64,000 nucleotides of DNA from Monarcha castaneiventris obscurior (taxonomy: Eukaryota; Chordata; Aves; Passeriformes; Monarchidae), in the NCBI GenBank assembly GCA_026261815.1, contig JAMPIT010000437.1, positions 6,150,001 through 6,214,000 on the forward strand, given 5' to 3'. A program made the translations under genes and the position numbers. Positions 39,201 to 52,409 of the stretch are shown here, piece by piece. The notes beneath the pieces are model-generated. The model was given only the letters and a program-made list of their open reading frames with translations, was not told where the DNA came from and did not search any database. Position 1 is the stretch's first letter; every line of letters starts with the position of its first letter.

Positions 39201-39895
39201 TATATTTAAATAGGTTCCAGGCAGAATCACAGATTATTTTGTTGTTGCTGCAGTTATTGTTTTTGCAGTAAAGACAGAACCATCTGTTCCTTTGAAGAGG
39301 TGCCAAATCAGTTGAAAATAATTCATTCAGGTATTCAGTGAACCACAAGAGCTGATGGTTTAAGGATTCTGGAAGGTTTCAACAGGGAGCATCAAATGCA
39401 CTTTGCCCAGTTTGGATTAGATTTTATTTAAACAGTGGCCTCTAGGTAGTTCAGGAAAGCAGTAAGTGGACACGAGAGAGTTCTCTTTCTGTCTACCCCC
39501 TTTCCATATCAAACCTGCTTTACTAAGAGTCAACAGTTACATATCATGTGAATATGACCAGCTCACACTATCCAAAGGGTAATTACAAATTATGGCAACC
39601 ACTTTGGTGTAGTCTTGCATATCAAAAATCTACCAAATGGCCAAGACATGTCTGGTTCATAGCTGGTTTATGTCCCCAGTCCCTGATGGCCATGTCTGTT
39701 GTGAGTATCAATAGCAAATATCTCACTGATGGCCACTTGGGCACAGCAAGGGCAGGGCATCATGTGCAGCATGAGCAAAGAGGAGGGAAGGACTAGCTAG
39801 AACCAATCCGTGAGTCTGGACAAGATGATGATTTGCTTGACAAGTCTCTGATAACGTAGACCAGCAGCAAATGAACATAAAAATATCCCAAGGAC
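36229..39895. other. noncoding unique sequence
   Basis: No recognisable gene. A 117-codon plus-strand frame (37685-38038) lies in a less AT-rich patch but has no motif, and a minus-strand frame overlaps it. Otherwise AT-rich DNA. Confidence 0.65.
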
Positions 39896-40029
39896 CTCCT
39901 GTTTGCAATGGTTTTCTGATGAAACAATTTGCAAGTTAATATTAGCTGGTGTCTGAGAGAGGATAATTTCTGAAGCATTTTCTACTGTGGGTTTTATAAT
40001 GATGAAGAATCGTCTGCACAACTTTATAA
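39896..40029 (-). other. weak exon-like segment
   Basis: Minus-strand segment of 134 bases (two bases plus 44 codons). It is open from a moderate acceptor (AACCCACTCAG) to a poor donor (GTCCTT after CAGGAG). The translation includes KPTVENASEIILSQT and looks protein-like, but the donor is weak and overlapping frames are also open. Listed only because other minus-strand candidates lie on the same strand. Confidence 0.08.
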
Positions 40030-43000
40030 CTGAGTGGGTTAATTAAACATTACCCCTGGGCATCTGAACATTGAAGAATGTGTCTCTATTCTGAAAGGAA
40101 CACTTAATCCTCCTCAGTTTGATGCATTCCCTGTATTATTTACTAACAAAGTTTAGTTTATTTATTGCTAGAATTATTTATTATAAGCATTGTGAAAAAA
40201 ACCCCACTGGCTTAATAAGCTTTAGTTTTCTCACTTTTCAAACTCATTGGGATGGTAAATTTCAAATAATGAAAGCCTATGTTGGAGCCTTCTTCTTTCC
40301 TGTAAAATATTGGAAACAACTGAACACAAACATGACTGATATTAAGCATTGTTTAAAGAAATTATGAAAAAAAGAAGTAATTTATTAAACCACTGTGTAA
40401 CACCTTCTAAAGCTGTGACAATGGAACATTCATTACAATCTTGTTAAATAGGTCTTCTATCAGTAGTTCTAGCATCACAATGCAGGACCTTAATTAGGTG
40501 ATGTTTCTTTCATCCTTTATTTATTAGGTTTTCAAGCCAAAATAATAATAAAAAAAGATTTGCTGCTCTAATAAAGTACCACCACTGCCATATCTCTTTC
40601 ATATATTAGTAATTTGTTAGCTAATATGAACCTGAATTTTCTATGTTTTGCTCATGATAGATATGCCAAACACAACAACAGAGAGCAAATCAAAATATTT
40701 ACAACATACTATAATTTCCTTTGCAGCCTAATGTCATAATTAAGAAACAACTAAGTTTATGAATCAGCTTTGCACATTTGCAGGTCATGTGGATGTGTGG
40801 CTGACAGAAATGACAATCTTTTTAAGAGCTTTTATAAGTCACAGTGTTGAAACACTACTTCTAAAAAAATCTTTCACATATTTTGCAAGACAAGAAGTTT
40901 ATTTTGAGGGTTCCTTTGGCTCATGACTTTTTAGAGACAAATGACTTTCTGTCCTGGGTAGGGAACAGCTTTAAGTCTACACCTAACACAAAATTCTCAT
41001 TTTAGACACTGATTCATCAGATATTGAAGCTAAAGCCTGTCCGTGGTCGAGAACACACTGTTATTCTCTCTGCACTTTAAACTATTCTTTTCTAATTAAA
41101 AAAAAAAAAAAACTCAAGCTGTCTCTAGATATATTTTTACTTTTTCTGGTTATCTTTAAATAAACACATTTGGGTTTGTATTGTGTGAAATAATCCTGTC
41201 AGATATAGATTGGAAGGAAGGAGGCATCAGAAAGGCAGGGTGGATTCAATCGATCCCACTGTGCCATGGGGAGGCACTGCCAAGAGCCACATGATCCCCA
41301 TGGAGAGCTGCTTTAGGAATGCTGTCCTGGGGTTTTAGCAAGGCTTTTCTTTCCCAGATATGGGACCAGCATGTCTTGTAGCCTGCCTCACTCAGCTGGG
41401 CTGTCTGTGCTGAATACCCACCTCTTTTTGTTATGTTACTGCTCTTCCTACAGCTGGAGACCTCCTGTTCACCCAAGATACCCATCACCCAACATGGGAG
41501 GCAAAAGGAAAGAAGATAAATGGTGCTTATCACACTAATCTTCAAACAAGTTAAGATGCCCAGGTGCTGATAGCAAGCATGATGCACACAGTGGGTAAGT
41601 GCCCTGCAGCTGTAAAATAAAGTAAGTTAAATAAACTGGCCAGAACAAAAGCTCAGGACATGCTGAAAAGTGGCAGAATAGTGCAGAATTTGGCACTATT
41701 TTAGGACTGGTAGCTTAGAAAGTGTTGGTTCGTTGGCAGCAAATTTCTGCAACTGTTAAAGATTCTTGTGACAAGAAGATATCTGCAAAAAATAAATAAT
41801 TTCCTGCCTGATATCAAAAGAATAAAGAAAAGAGGAGCAATGTATATTTTTATGTATATAAAAAGAGTCTGCCCTCAAATATGGATCTTGTCTCTGGCCT
41901 AAAGTCAGGGAAGAATGGGTGAGCATCACTGTTACTGAGATTATGATCCCTGAGCAACCCTACAAAAAAGACATATTTGAAGGTGTTTATATAACCAGTC
42001 TTTACTGAACATTATTCAAATAACTGCTTTGATGGCAGAGGGCTCCTTTGTAAACAGTCCAAGCCTTCTGCAGTGCAGCTATGATGGAGGGGTTATGGTG
42101 CTTTAACCTAAAATTCTGTTAGTCATTATGAGCCTCTTAATAGCAGATGGATTCCGTTCTGAACCACATCAAATTCCAGTTAAATAAGGTTGTCAGTATC
42201 ATAATTTTCTAGGTGGATGTAGCATGCAATTGGCCAGAATCAGACAGTTAACGGGCATTTAGTTTCAGTTTAAATACCTAGAACAGCAAATGCTTTAATC
42301 AGGCAGCTCTCATTAATAAAAAACAGTGATCCTTTCTAAGCTGCAGTATTTATCCTGCATTCCTGTACTCTGGAAGTACTGAATGCTTACATCTTTATGC
42401 GTATTAATTGGACTCCTCTATTCATATTAATGCAATGAAAATGTGCACACACCAGTCACGAGAGCTTTTTAACTGAATAGATAATTGTGCCACAGGGAAG
42501 AAGTTCATCTTGTAATTTGTGACAGTTCCACTCACACAGAACTCCGGCAGTCCTGGAGTAGCGATGAGACCAATCATGGCTGATAAAATAATTCTGCTTG
42601 TAGAGTGCAAGCAAATACTCAAAGCAGAAATCTAATCAGCCTTTCTTGGTAGATACATTCCCTTCACATGCCTTGGGAGGTCTTAAAACAAGGTCATTGA
42701 AAATCCATGCCCTTAGAGAAGGGGTTCACAGGAAAAACTTTTGAGCAAAGGAGAACTGAGCTGCAGAAAAGGTGCAGCCAGAGTCAGTAAGATATTGTGC
42801 AGCAATACACGAAGCAGAACCATGGTACAGACCCCACATGGATTTAAGAGGATGTTGCACAGCCATATGCTCCACAAATGTTCAAAAAAGACATTCATCC
42901 GCCCCCAGCACAGAAGGGAGCGGGGCAGCGCAGCAGCTTCTCCCACATATGCACGGAGGCAAGTGGGCATGTACAGAGGGAACAGTGCTGCACTTTCCAA

Positions 43001-46000
43001 AGAACACTCAGGTTGATTAAGCCTTGTTGGAAATGCAGAAATAAAACAGAAGGAGAAAATAATCTTATGTGCTTTAATTTCTTACTATTTTCTCTTTTTG
43101 CCAGAAGCTGAATCAGTGTAATAGCAAGCTTTGCTTTTCTGCTTCTGACTCAACGCTGACTTCCAAATCATAGGGGTTTAGCCTTTATGAAGTTGCTGTC
43201 CTGCATTCTAAAACACTTCCAAAACCCTTTCTTTTGCTATCGGTTACCTGTTTTGAGTCGACCTCTATATTTCACAATTGCAATTTAAAAAATATTATTT
43301 AATTAACGTCCTTCGTTCGTATTAACAGTAACTCCCATTTGTATGCATACAACTCACTCAGTCTGTGGTCTATAGCTGGCAAATAACACCACTTAACAGC
43401 TGTTAAATAGGGTAATCACCTGTTGTTATCCACAGGTAGCTTTAATTCAAATGCTAATTGCTCTCAGTGCTCTACTTACAAACCTGCCCCAATGTCAGCT
43501 GCTGTCTGTGCCTCACCAGATGGATGGGAGCCTTGGATGGATCGCGCTGCCCCTCTGCAGGAAAAAGGTCTGAGTTATAAAAAACCTTGCTACCCAACAG
43601 TGCCATGAAGAAAAAAATAAAACGGCCCAAAAATGAAACACTGAAGGTCTTCCAGAGAGCAAGAGTTGCAGCAAAAAGAAATTAATAGGGAAGACGAAGA
43701 AAAGGAGTTCAAACAGGATATTAAATATTATATGAGGCTATTTACAGCAACAACAAATTAACATTCACCGTTACAAAACTCAGTTTCATAAAAATCAGAA
43801 ACAGCTGTTACAGATGTATGTCAGGGTCAGCCTAAATTGATAGGAAATGAGAGCTAAACTGCTTGAACAGGTCAGGTATTAGTAAAAATCCCACTGGAAA
43901 AGTAAAATTTCTAGCCTGATACGGGTAATCTTTTTTTCCCCAAGATGTAATTCTTCATTAAAAATATTTTATTATTTTTCTCCCTTTGGTAAAAATGCCT
44001 CAAAACTGGACTACTACTTACTCCTCATAGCAAGAGGCTTCATATTATTTTTTTTCTAAAAGAGCTCCAATTCACCCAAGCTCACTTGAGGCACAGTTTC
44101 ATGTTGTGCCTAATTTCATCAAACTGTGTGTCACTGCCAAAAGTGATGGTTTAATTCTGTCTCCTTTCCCCTCTTAACTCCATTGACGTGTTCCTCACCC
44201 TTTCCTCATATTAGATTTAGTCATTCCCTGTGTTTGTGGAGTATGACTCACTGATCCAATGGGAAAGTAATTTATTTGGAGGGCAGATCTACATTTGAGA
44301 GCTCCCAGTTAGACGGGATTAAGGCTGATGTGGAACAGTGCCCTGAATTGTCCTGTGTTGCTTGCTGCTGTACAGAGGAGTTCCTGCCTGCACAGCTGCA
44401 GGTTTATTTTAGATCCCCTGACTGTAAAAGGGCCATTCATTCCCCAGTGCTGTCGGATTTTCATAGTGCACTGGATGATTTTCCTGTCCTGCTCTCCAAA
44501 GGGCTGCTTTTTTTATAGGTGAACAAAGGCATCCATCAGTGGCCCAAGAGCAGAAGCTCCTTGCTCAGTTTCTACCCTTTGATCTGGTCGATTCAGATAA
44601 TTCTGCTGGGTGCCAAGAGCCCAACCCAAACAGCCCTCAGCTCTGGAGGATGCCTGCCTTTCCACTGGGACAAAGTGATGGCCTTGGGAAATGACTGTCA
44701 GCCCAAGGCTACATTTTTTCCTCTCCTCAACATATTTTTCAATTAAATAGGAGATAAACATCAGGTGAAACCTGGCTCAGAGAAAGGAATTAAAGCCTAT
44801 AAAAGTCACATATTAGATAGATCTGCAGCAAGTATAGGCACAGTTTTCAGTTTTGTTCTGAGCTCACCATACTGATTGGAGCTCTGGCTTTGGAGAAAGG
44901 AGCTGCTCAAAATTACCAAACACAAACTTTAAATTAAAAAGCACGTATTAGATAGTGCCCCAGTCCTCTGATATCTTGTACTCATGGTGAGGGAGGGATG
45001 AAAACCTATTAAATGCTGGTCACTTTATCTCCTGGTGTCCTGCTTCAGGGTCATAATTGAAATGAACATCCTGTAGCAACCACCATTTATGTGTGAATGT
45101 TCATTTTAGCAAAGTCAATTATCTCAATCATCAACAGTAAAGAACTGCTTGTTTGACAGTTATGACTCAATAACACACATTTCATTTTGATAAAGATTTT
45201 TTTTTTCTCTTCTGCATATTTTGCTTACAGGAAGCGAGTAAAATAAAATATTTGTAAAAAGATGCAGAGTTCATGCTTACATAGAATTTTATAATCGCTC
45301 AATGAAAAGCTGTAGGTAGGCCTGCTTTGCCAGTTTGAAAACTACATTTTGTCTGATTTTGTTTTGGACTGTGAATAGAAAAACAAAGCTGCAAAATATA
45401 GTTGTAAAGTTGAGACTAAAAAAGTTATAGGTAAAATTCTATGTTTAGTATAAAAGTACATTTTAGTATTTATTCAATCCTGCATGAAAAAAGAAACCAA
45501 ATAAAAAAGGCTAAGTAAAAATTTGAATGCTGCTCTTTCCCTATTTAAGTCAAAATCAATCCGCACTTTCATTTACTTTTGAAGAGAAATTGAAAACCAG
45601 ATGGTCAAATTATTTCTCTCATTTAACACTGACTATATGAACAAAAGGAAATAATTCAAACAACTTAAAGAGGGCTTTTTATTCACTTCTCAAGGAAAGA
45701 ACCCTACATAAATTAATAATTAACCTAATTTTCTTTTATCCCAGAGATCACAGGTCAAGGTATCATTAAGCACATTTCATCCTGAAATAACAGAATTGCC
45801 CAATTTACGATTTTGTCAGTCACACCAAAAGATTAAAGATGGCTTGATGTGAGGATATGCAGCAGTGGGAAAACTTAAGCCCTCTGGGATTGAGCCACAG
45901 CTTTTAGTTGATTCCTGAAGTCATAACTTATTTTGTTATGAGTCACAAAAGGCCACTGCTATCTCTTGTATTACTGCTCAGATTAGGAGCCTTACTCATA

Positions 46001-46502
46001 TCCTTTTTCTCCCACAGTTTAAGCTCCATGACTACCATGAACACCCACAGTAATTCATTCAGGATAGCAGCTCAGCTGGAGAACCCAATCTATCTGAAAG
46101 TTTACTGGTGGTCATTTTAATTCCAGTAAGCTGTCTCATGCACAATAAATGACATAACAATCAAGCAACTGAGATAATATTGGATACAACCAGATCCATA
46201 TTTTATTCTCCTAGAGGTATATAAGGAAAGGGCACCAAATTAACAAAAACTGAGGGAAGAAAGACCAGAAATTGCAGTTTCAATGCAGGCTGCTCACAGA
46301 TCCTCTCTTTTGTGCTGCTGTTGTTGGAATGACAAATTTTCACCCACCAGCTTCAGTGTAATTCTGGAAAGACCTGTGGAGTGTAGAGTGTGAGGCCACC
46401 TTTACACAAGGAAGAGGAACCCCACCTTACCTCATACAGGGCTGATGTGGCAAGGAGGTCACGGGCACAGGTGTTGGGTCAAGCTGTTATTTCTTTTATA
46501 CT
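40030..46502. other. noncoding unique sequence
   Basis: No recognisable gene. Contains an A15 run at 41098-41112. Stretches near 40481-40760, 42281-42480 and 43281-43460 are rich in TAAT/ATTA cores or unusually CpG-retaining and are possible conserved noncoding elements. Overlapping frames on both strands near 42713-43111 show no recognisable protein. Confidence 0.65.
41098..41112. repeat. poly(A) homopolymer, A15
   Basis: Fifteen A residues follow TTCTTTTCTAATT. No retrotransposed body is recognisable upstream. Confidence 0.9.
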
Positions 46503-46552
46503 TATCTATGTATTTGCAACTGAAGTTGAAAGTTGAATTAAATACATAGATA
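46503..46552. repeat. perfect 13-bp inverted repeat (hairpin)
   Basis: TATCTATGTATTT at 46503-46515 is the exact reverse complement of AAATACATAGATA at 46540-46552. Inside the 24-base loop, CAACT (46517-46521) can also pair with AGTTG (46531-46535), leaving a nine-base terminal loop. The result is a compact stem of 13 plus 5 pairs with one asymmetric bulge. Function unknown. Confidence 0.9.
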
Positions 46553-49500
46553 GGAAGGTTAAACTTTTGAAAGCTGTGCACTGATATTCCCAGACATGAG
46601 CAGGGTGATGGAAGGTGTTTGGTACAAGCAACTGTGAGGAGGAGGAAGCTCTAAACTTCTAGATCTACTGCTAACAGGCTAGAACCTGTCTCTGCTTTAA
46701 AAAGTCACTCTTCCTCAGCTCTCGTCTTCACAACTTTTGCTGAAAATACACTGAGTTGCACAAATCCTGGGGGATTTTGGCTAGAAATAAACAAAAGCCT
46801 AGCAATGTCTTTTCCTTGTATATTTCCTTGTATAACAGCTCCTAACCCCTCTTCCTCAAGACAGTACTTAATTTTACAAGTAGCCTTTAATATTGATGTT
46901 CACAGGTCATGAGTCTCCTTTAACAATCAATAATGAATTAAAACAACATCACAGATCTCCAGGTCTGTGCCACAAGGGAAGCAGGAACGTGCATGAAAAC
47001 CATTTCAGGAATCACACAGGGGATGGAGCAGTGCCCGTGTTGCCCTGTGCCTCAGCCCACAATGACAGAGGACACAGGATAGCACGTGGTAGCCAAGAAC
47101 TGCAACAAAGCCCTTCCTGAACCAAGCTATCTCAACATATCTCTGCAGCCTTGCTCAAGGGCCAGCAGGTTGTCAACCGCAAGGCTGTTGCAGAGATAAT
47201 TCACTCAGTGTAAAGCTTTGGGCCACTTTTGGGGGCACTCAGAGCTGTGGTGCCTCTCCAAACGCTGTCCTGCAGCAGAGTGTGCAGCTATGATCTGAAT
47301 CACAACCAGTTGCTAAACTTAGATTAAATTGATTCAGTTATTAAACCTCTGCAGCAATTTCCAAAGCCCAGAATCACTCGTCTAAACACTCTTTGTAATC
47401 ATGCTTTCAAGTAAAACTTCAAAACTATCACACACCAAGGAGTGAATTATGTTTAGGGACTGCAATAAACTGGGGAGGGGAGGAATTTTTTCTTTAAATG
47501 ACAGACTTTAACCTATTATTAATCTTCAAATATGAACAAACACTTCTAGTCCCTGAATCAACTGAGAATTTATTAACTGTCAGAGTATTAAAAGGCATAC
47601 CTAATACATTTTACTGAGAGCAATTGCTGATAAGTGCTCATGCAATAAGACATAAGGAGACGTGAATCTGGGCATGTCTGTCAAACTTCCTGGCAAATGA
47701 CATATGAAGAAATCACATTTTAATCTACAGGCACAGGATCTTTGGGGTATAAAAGGAAAAATTCTATTTTGAGACGTTTTAAAAAATCAATAGTTTTTTT
47801 CTTTTCCTTTGTTCAAAATTATGTAATTTTCCAATTCAGATTTCCCCTGAGTTTTACCTCTTTCAAAACTGAGACAGCATGATGAGTTACCTGACAGCAT
47901 GGTTCCAGTTTTGTTTAGTACTGTTTACAGTTTTCTATTGTAAACCAGATTATGTGGTTCTTATCAAAAAATATATAGGAATTCCAACCTGGGCATTTAA
48001 AATGTAGAGAGATCAGATCAGTAGGGGATATTCCTTCCAGGATAAGACCATTGGGGTAGAAGGAATCCTTTTTTTGCTACGAAAAGAAAGAAAAAAAAAA
48101 CCTATGTGGAGCATAGCAAAACTATGTGAACTGCACCCCAAAAAATTACTTACTTAGGAAGAATTTTAATTCCAGAGCTGTGGTCAGGCAAATGAAGTCT
48201 CTCACACCATGTGCCTCCTCTTCTATGGCAGGGAACTCCATTTCTAATACCAGCAGATGGTCAAAATTTATTAGGCTGCATTGACCACGGTGCAATATCT
48301 CATGTGAGGGAAAACTGCATCATCAATGCCAACATTTAACACTGACCATTACCCCACCTATGTTATGCTCTCCTGTCCTTTTAATGGCCTGTGAATTAAG
48401 TATCTACAAGAATCCACGCAAAAAATCATCTTCTAAATAAAATTATTACTGTAACAGAGTAGAAATTTAAAAATTTGAAGTTTCTTTATAACAAAAGGTA
48501 ACCAGAGCTTAACACATTATTTCTCTACACCATATTTCTTACATTTTAAAATTAGCTGAAGCATTTTCCCACTCAGCTGAAAAAAAACCCGCAATTTTTA
48601 AAAGACATCTTGTTGTAATACATTAATTACCACAGCTGCTTCTAAATTCTGGCATGAATTTAAAGTCTGATCCATAGTAATTATGATACTTCAGTTAATT
48701 TTGCCATGAATTAATGTGTGGTACTTCCTGATTCATCAATAGCAAAACTTCATTTCCTTTAAGTAGCATTTCTTTCTGTTCCTCAGGAAAAGTTCTGCAT
48801 CTTGAAGTTAAAATACTGATGGAAATTAAATTATCCTGTGACTAAAATCAATATTGCTTTTGTCTGAGGAGGACTAAGCTGCATATTTAACATTAATCAC
48901 CTAATAAATACATAAGAGATAAATAAAGAAAAGTGCAAGTCAAAAATGAGGTCTTTTTTCCAGCAGTAGGGACTTGATTAAATAGGTCAGGAAGTCATGA
49001 AAAGTAATTATTGCTTCTCTATTTGTGATAACCACTTTTATATGGGAATTTGTTGCCTGGTTTCCTTCAGTTACAAAAAAGTGAAAAACAAATAATATTT
49101 TTTGGTTTTTTTGCATTGTCCAAAAGGAAAGCACTGAACTAGAAGGCTGTTAGAGATTTTGAAATAAAATCAATGAGCTAGAGGCTCTCGTACTTTTCTT
49201 ACAAAAGATAATTCTCATAAAAATTCATTGGAATAAAGCAGAAACTGTTTGGGGCAGAAGCCGAAGAAAAAATACAACCCAAATATAAGTACTGTCATAA
49301 GAATATTTGTGTCAGTGTACATTTGTGTCAATGTCTGTGTTCATTGAACTCTTTGCCACATATATAAATTGTCAGAGAATTATGAAATTTCATGTTCTTC
49401 CCTTTACAAAACAATCTGTTAATAGATTAAGATATTAACTTACTATAATAAACTATTTTAATGATTCTTCTTCCTAGGTTCGGTCTGGCTTGTGTGGGAA

Positions 49501-51860
49501 AGACGAATCTCTTATGCCCCAGTCCTGCTCAATAGAATTTAATCTAAGGAAAAGGGCTCAAATGAATTTCTTTTAAGTCAATGCATACTTGTGGAATCAA
49601 GTTCCAAAGTCATATGTCCTTCACACTTGGAGATGAAGGAAGTGCCTACCTGCACTTATCCATTTATATGCTTAAAATTATAATATTCAGACACTTTAGG
49701 CTTCAGGCTTAAATGGAACCAGGGCTCGTATCCTGTTGCTCTTCAGTCTCCAGTAAAACAAGCTGAAATATTTCGTTTGAAAATCTTCTGCACAAAAAAT
49801 ATCTGTGAGCCAGAATGTAAATGATGTTAAATTTTTTCAATAAGAACATTTGAAATGAAAGCCATTGTTTCAAAATGCAGATTCAAAGTAGACACACTAG
49901 CTTTAAATAGCAGGTTAGCTCCCACTGAAATTTTTGTTCTGATAGTACCAATGATTTTTTCCTATGTCTTTTTAATATTTAAAAACTTTTCTTTTGCATT
50001 CTAGGGAAACTAATTTCAAGATGTCAGCAACTCCTACAGTGGAAGCATTTCTGTTTCTAAAGGAAGTTAAAATCTTTTAATGTATTCTGCAGTGAAACCA
50101 GCAGAATTCCAGGTTATATTTTACAGACATCCAAAAAGCCCGGCCCCTGTAAGAACAGAATAAAACACATGAATGTGATGTGCATGTGCTCAAAGGTAAC
50201 AGGACAGCATAAAACTGACAACATTTCCATGGAAAACCTTCCAAAACCTTATGGAGCAGAACTTGAGGCTCATCTGCATGAATGTCAGTCTTTTTTTAAC
50301 AGAAATGAGCCTTAAATTTAGGTCTGAATATCTATGTTCTAATTGAAGACCACTTTTTTCTCTAGGTGGAACCTTTCAAAACACTGACTGTTAACTGTCC
50401 CCACTTCCCAAGAACCCAAATAACTCGATTTTACCCTTCTCTAGGGAAGACTTAAGGACAGGCAATAGTGCAAAGAGCAGGTAATTACTGAACTTGATTG
50501 TGCTTTGAGTTTAGTCCTCCTTAACTAGATCAAATTCTGCACTCAGCTGACAAACAGTTCCCTGAAATGGTCTTCCTGCACAAAAAAATGACTAAACAGG
50601 TATTTAGCTGGTGAAATTTTAAAAGACTTATGTTAGTTCACCACTGTAAAATCCCAGCCCTATCATGCAAGTCCTTGACAGATTGCCCTCAGCAGTGTTT
50701 AACAAGGAAGCAGTCAGCAATCAATAATAGCACCAAAAAAAGTTGAGGCAATTTATGTAACAATAGTGAGAAATGCCATATAATGGATGTAAGGGCTATC
50801 AGTCATCATTTACTAAATGCAACAAAAGAGACATTGGGTGGTGTTGTTTTCATATACAGAAATCACACTGAAATAGAGGGAGCCATTTATACATGTTTAG
50901 AGTACAAAAGTTTAAGGTCACTAGCTTTTCCTTTGTAGCAATCTTCTCTTAAGTCTAAATGAGGATTTGTAATTGTAAGCTTGGATAAAGTCAACATTTA
51001 CCGTTAAGATTACAGAGAACTACGGCTGTATTTTGGATTAGGCTGTCATGAAAGCAATGTCAGAGCAGGTTTTTTAAAACTATGATTATCACCTAGACTT
51101 ATCTGGACTTATCACCCCTGCACAATTAAGATTTAAAAGCCAAATAACAAAAGCCAAGCCGGAGGAGTCAAAAACAGCCCCAAAAGGTTTCTGATAGCTA
51201 ATCCTTTGTATTGCTCTAGCTCAAATGCCTGGTATCACTTTATGCCTTTCCACATCTGAATGCAGTTAGGAAATTTAACTCAATGCCATACACACTGAGG
51301 ATCTGCACTACACAGAGTACAGCCTGCCTGAATCCTGTTCCTTTTGTCCCATCCCTTTGTCTGAGGAGTCAGCTCCCCCAGCTGGTGTGAAGAGCTCCAG
51401 AGAGCACAACCGATTTCATGCAACTCCACAGTGAAGAGAGGCTGGGAGGTCAGGGGGTTAACGTCTGCTATAAATACCACAGGACTTCTTGGCCTGAATT
51501 GCAGAATGAGATTGCTTGATGTTTCTACACTGCACGGGCTGTGTCACCCTCTGCCTTACTGCATGACACAACTCAGAGCAGAGGGTCAGGTACATAAAAG
51601 GAATAATGCACTTGGATTTTCTCACAGAAACACACTGTGGAAGCCTGCATATACAACTAACAAGTATTCCAAACCACCAGAATCTTAAAGCACACTGAGT
51701 TCCAATTCTTATTCAGCTCTTCAGTCAGGTCTGAATTGTGCACTAAGATAGAGATTTTATTAAGGTGTATATATATCTAGATATAACCTAAAGCAACAGA
51801 CTGCAAAAAGTGCACCAAAAGATCAATTTTTGATTTGGGTATTGAGGTCATAGCCTGCTC
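46553..51860. other. noncoding unique sequence
   Basis: No recognisable gene or repeat. Largely AT-rich. The part near 48541-48800 is dense in TAATTA/TTAAT cores and may be a regulatory element; otherwise nothing stands out. Confidence 0.65.
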
Positions 51861-52138
51861 CTATTCCATTAAAGAATGGAATTTTACCGAGTTCAGTGGA
51901 GCAAGGGGAGGACGAACACTTAGTGCTAAATGGATGTTCACCAGGCAGCCTTGAACAGCCTTTGAACAGTTACTGGAGAGTGGCAGATCGCTGAAAGGCT
52001 CTGACCTCCCCCGCAAGCAGCTGTCAGCACAGCAACACTTAAAAGCTTTTTCATATGCTTTTCTCACATATTTGGTAAATGCGATATAGGAAACCAACTT
52101 TAATGCTTCCCATACATGGTTTTTTTCTGAGTGCTCAT
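51861..52138 (-). other. exon-like open segment (speculative, possibly terminal)
   Basis: On the minus strand a very good acceptor (GTCTCTCCTCTTTTGTTTAG) is followed by 278 bases open in one frame to a stop at 51861. The first part is polar and basic (EHSENHVWEALKLV, later TKYVRKAYEKAFKCCC); the second part is less protein-like. A cysteine triplet after a basic stretch would suit a membrane-proximal tail, but no family is recognised. Chance is a real alternative. Confidence 0.13.
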
Positions 52139-52302
52139 CTAAACAAAAGAGGAGAGACGCTTACTGAAAATAGCTGAAGGCTGGTTTAAACTATTCCCAC
52201 TAATCACTAATTGCCTATCCATCAACTCTGAAAACAAAAAATAAAAAGAAAATTTGCAACTCTGAAGTTGGAAGGACAAGGAATAGTAAATACTACAGAT
52301 AA
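52139..52302. other. noncoding spacer
   Basis: Short spacer holding the polypyrimidine tract (on the minus strand) that precedes the segment at 51861-52138, and otherwise nothing recognisable. Confidence 0.6.
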
Positions 52303-52409
52303 ACCCTGGTGTTCAAGAACAGGCTGGATGGGGGCACAGGGGTTGGAATGAGATTAGCTATAAGGTCCCTTCCAATTCAAGCCTTACTACGATTCTGTGA
52401 TTCTATTAC
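52303..52409 (+). mobile_element. CR1 LINE, 3' end fragment with internal deletion
   Basis: Plus-strand CR1 tail: ACCCTGGTGTTCAAGAACAG, GCTGGATGGGGGCAC, GGGGTTGGAATGAGATTAGC, TAAGGTCCCTTCCAATTCAA, then GATTCTGTGATTCTATTAC. The segment normally found between the 'ggatgggg' and 'ggggttgga' blocks is mostly missing, so the copy is internally deleted as well as 5'-truncated. Confidence 0.93.

Noticed and set aside
42713..43111. Cluster of overlapping frames on both strands, considered as an LTR or endogenous retroviral fragment
   Set aside because: No LTR ends, primer-binding site, polypurine tract or retroviral protein motif could be seen; a less AT-rich patch simply has fewer stops.
46380..46500. 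Very good minus-strand donor (GTAAGG after TATGAG at about 46429)
   Set aside because: No convincing acceptor lies upstream and only about 19 codons are open before a stop; treated as chance.
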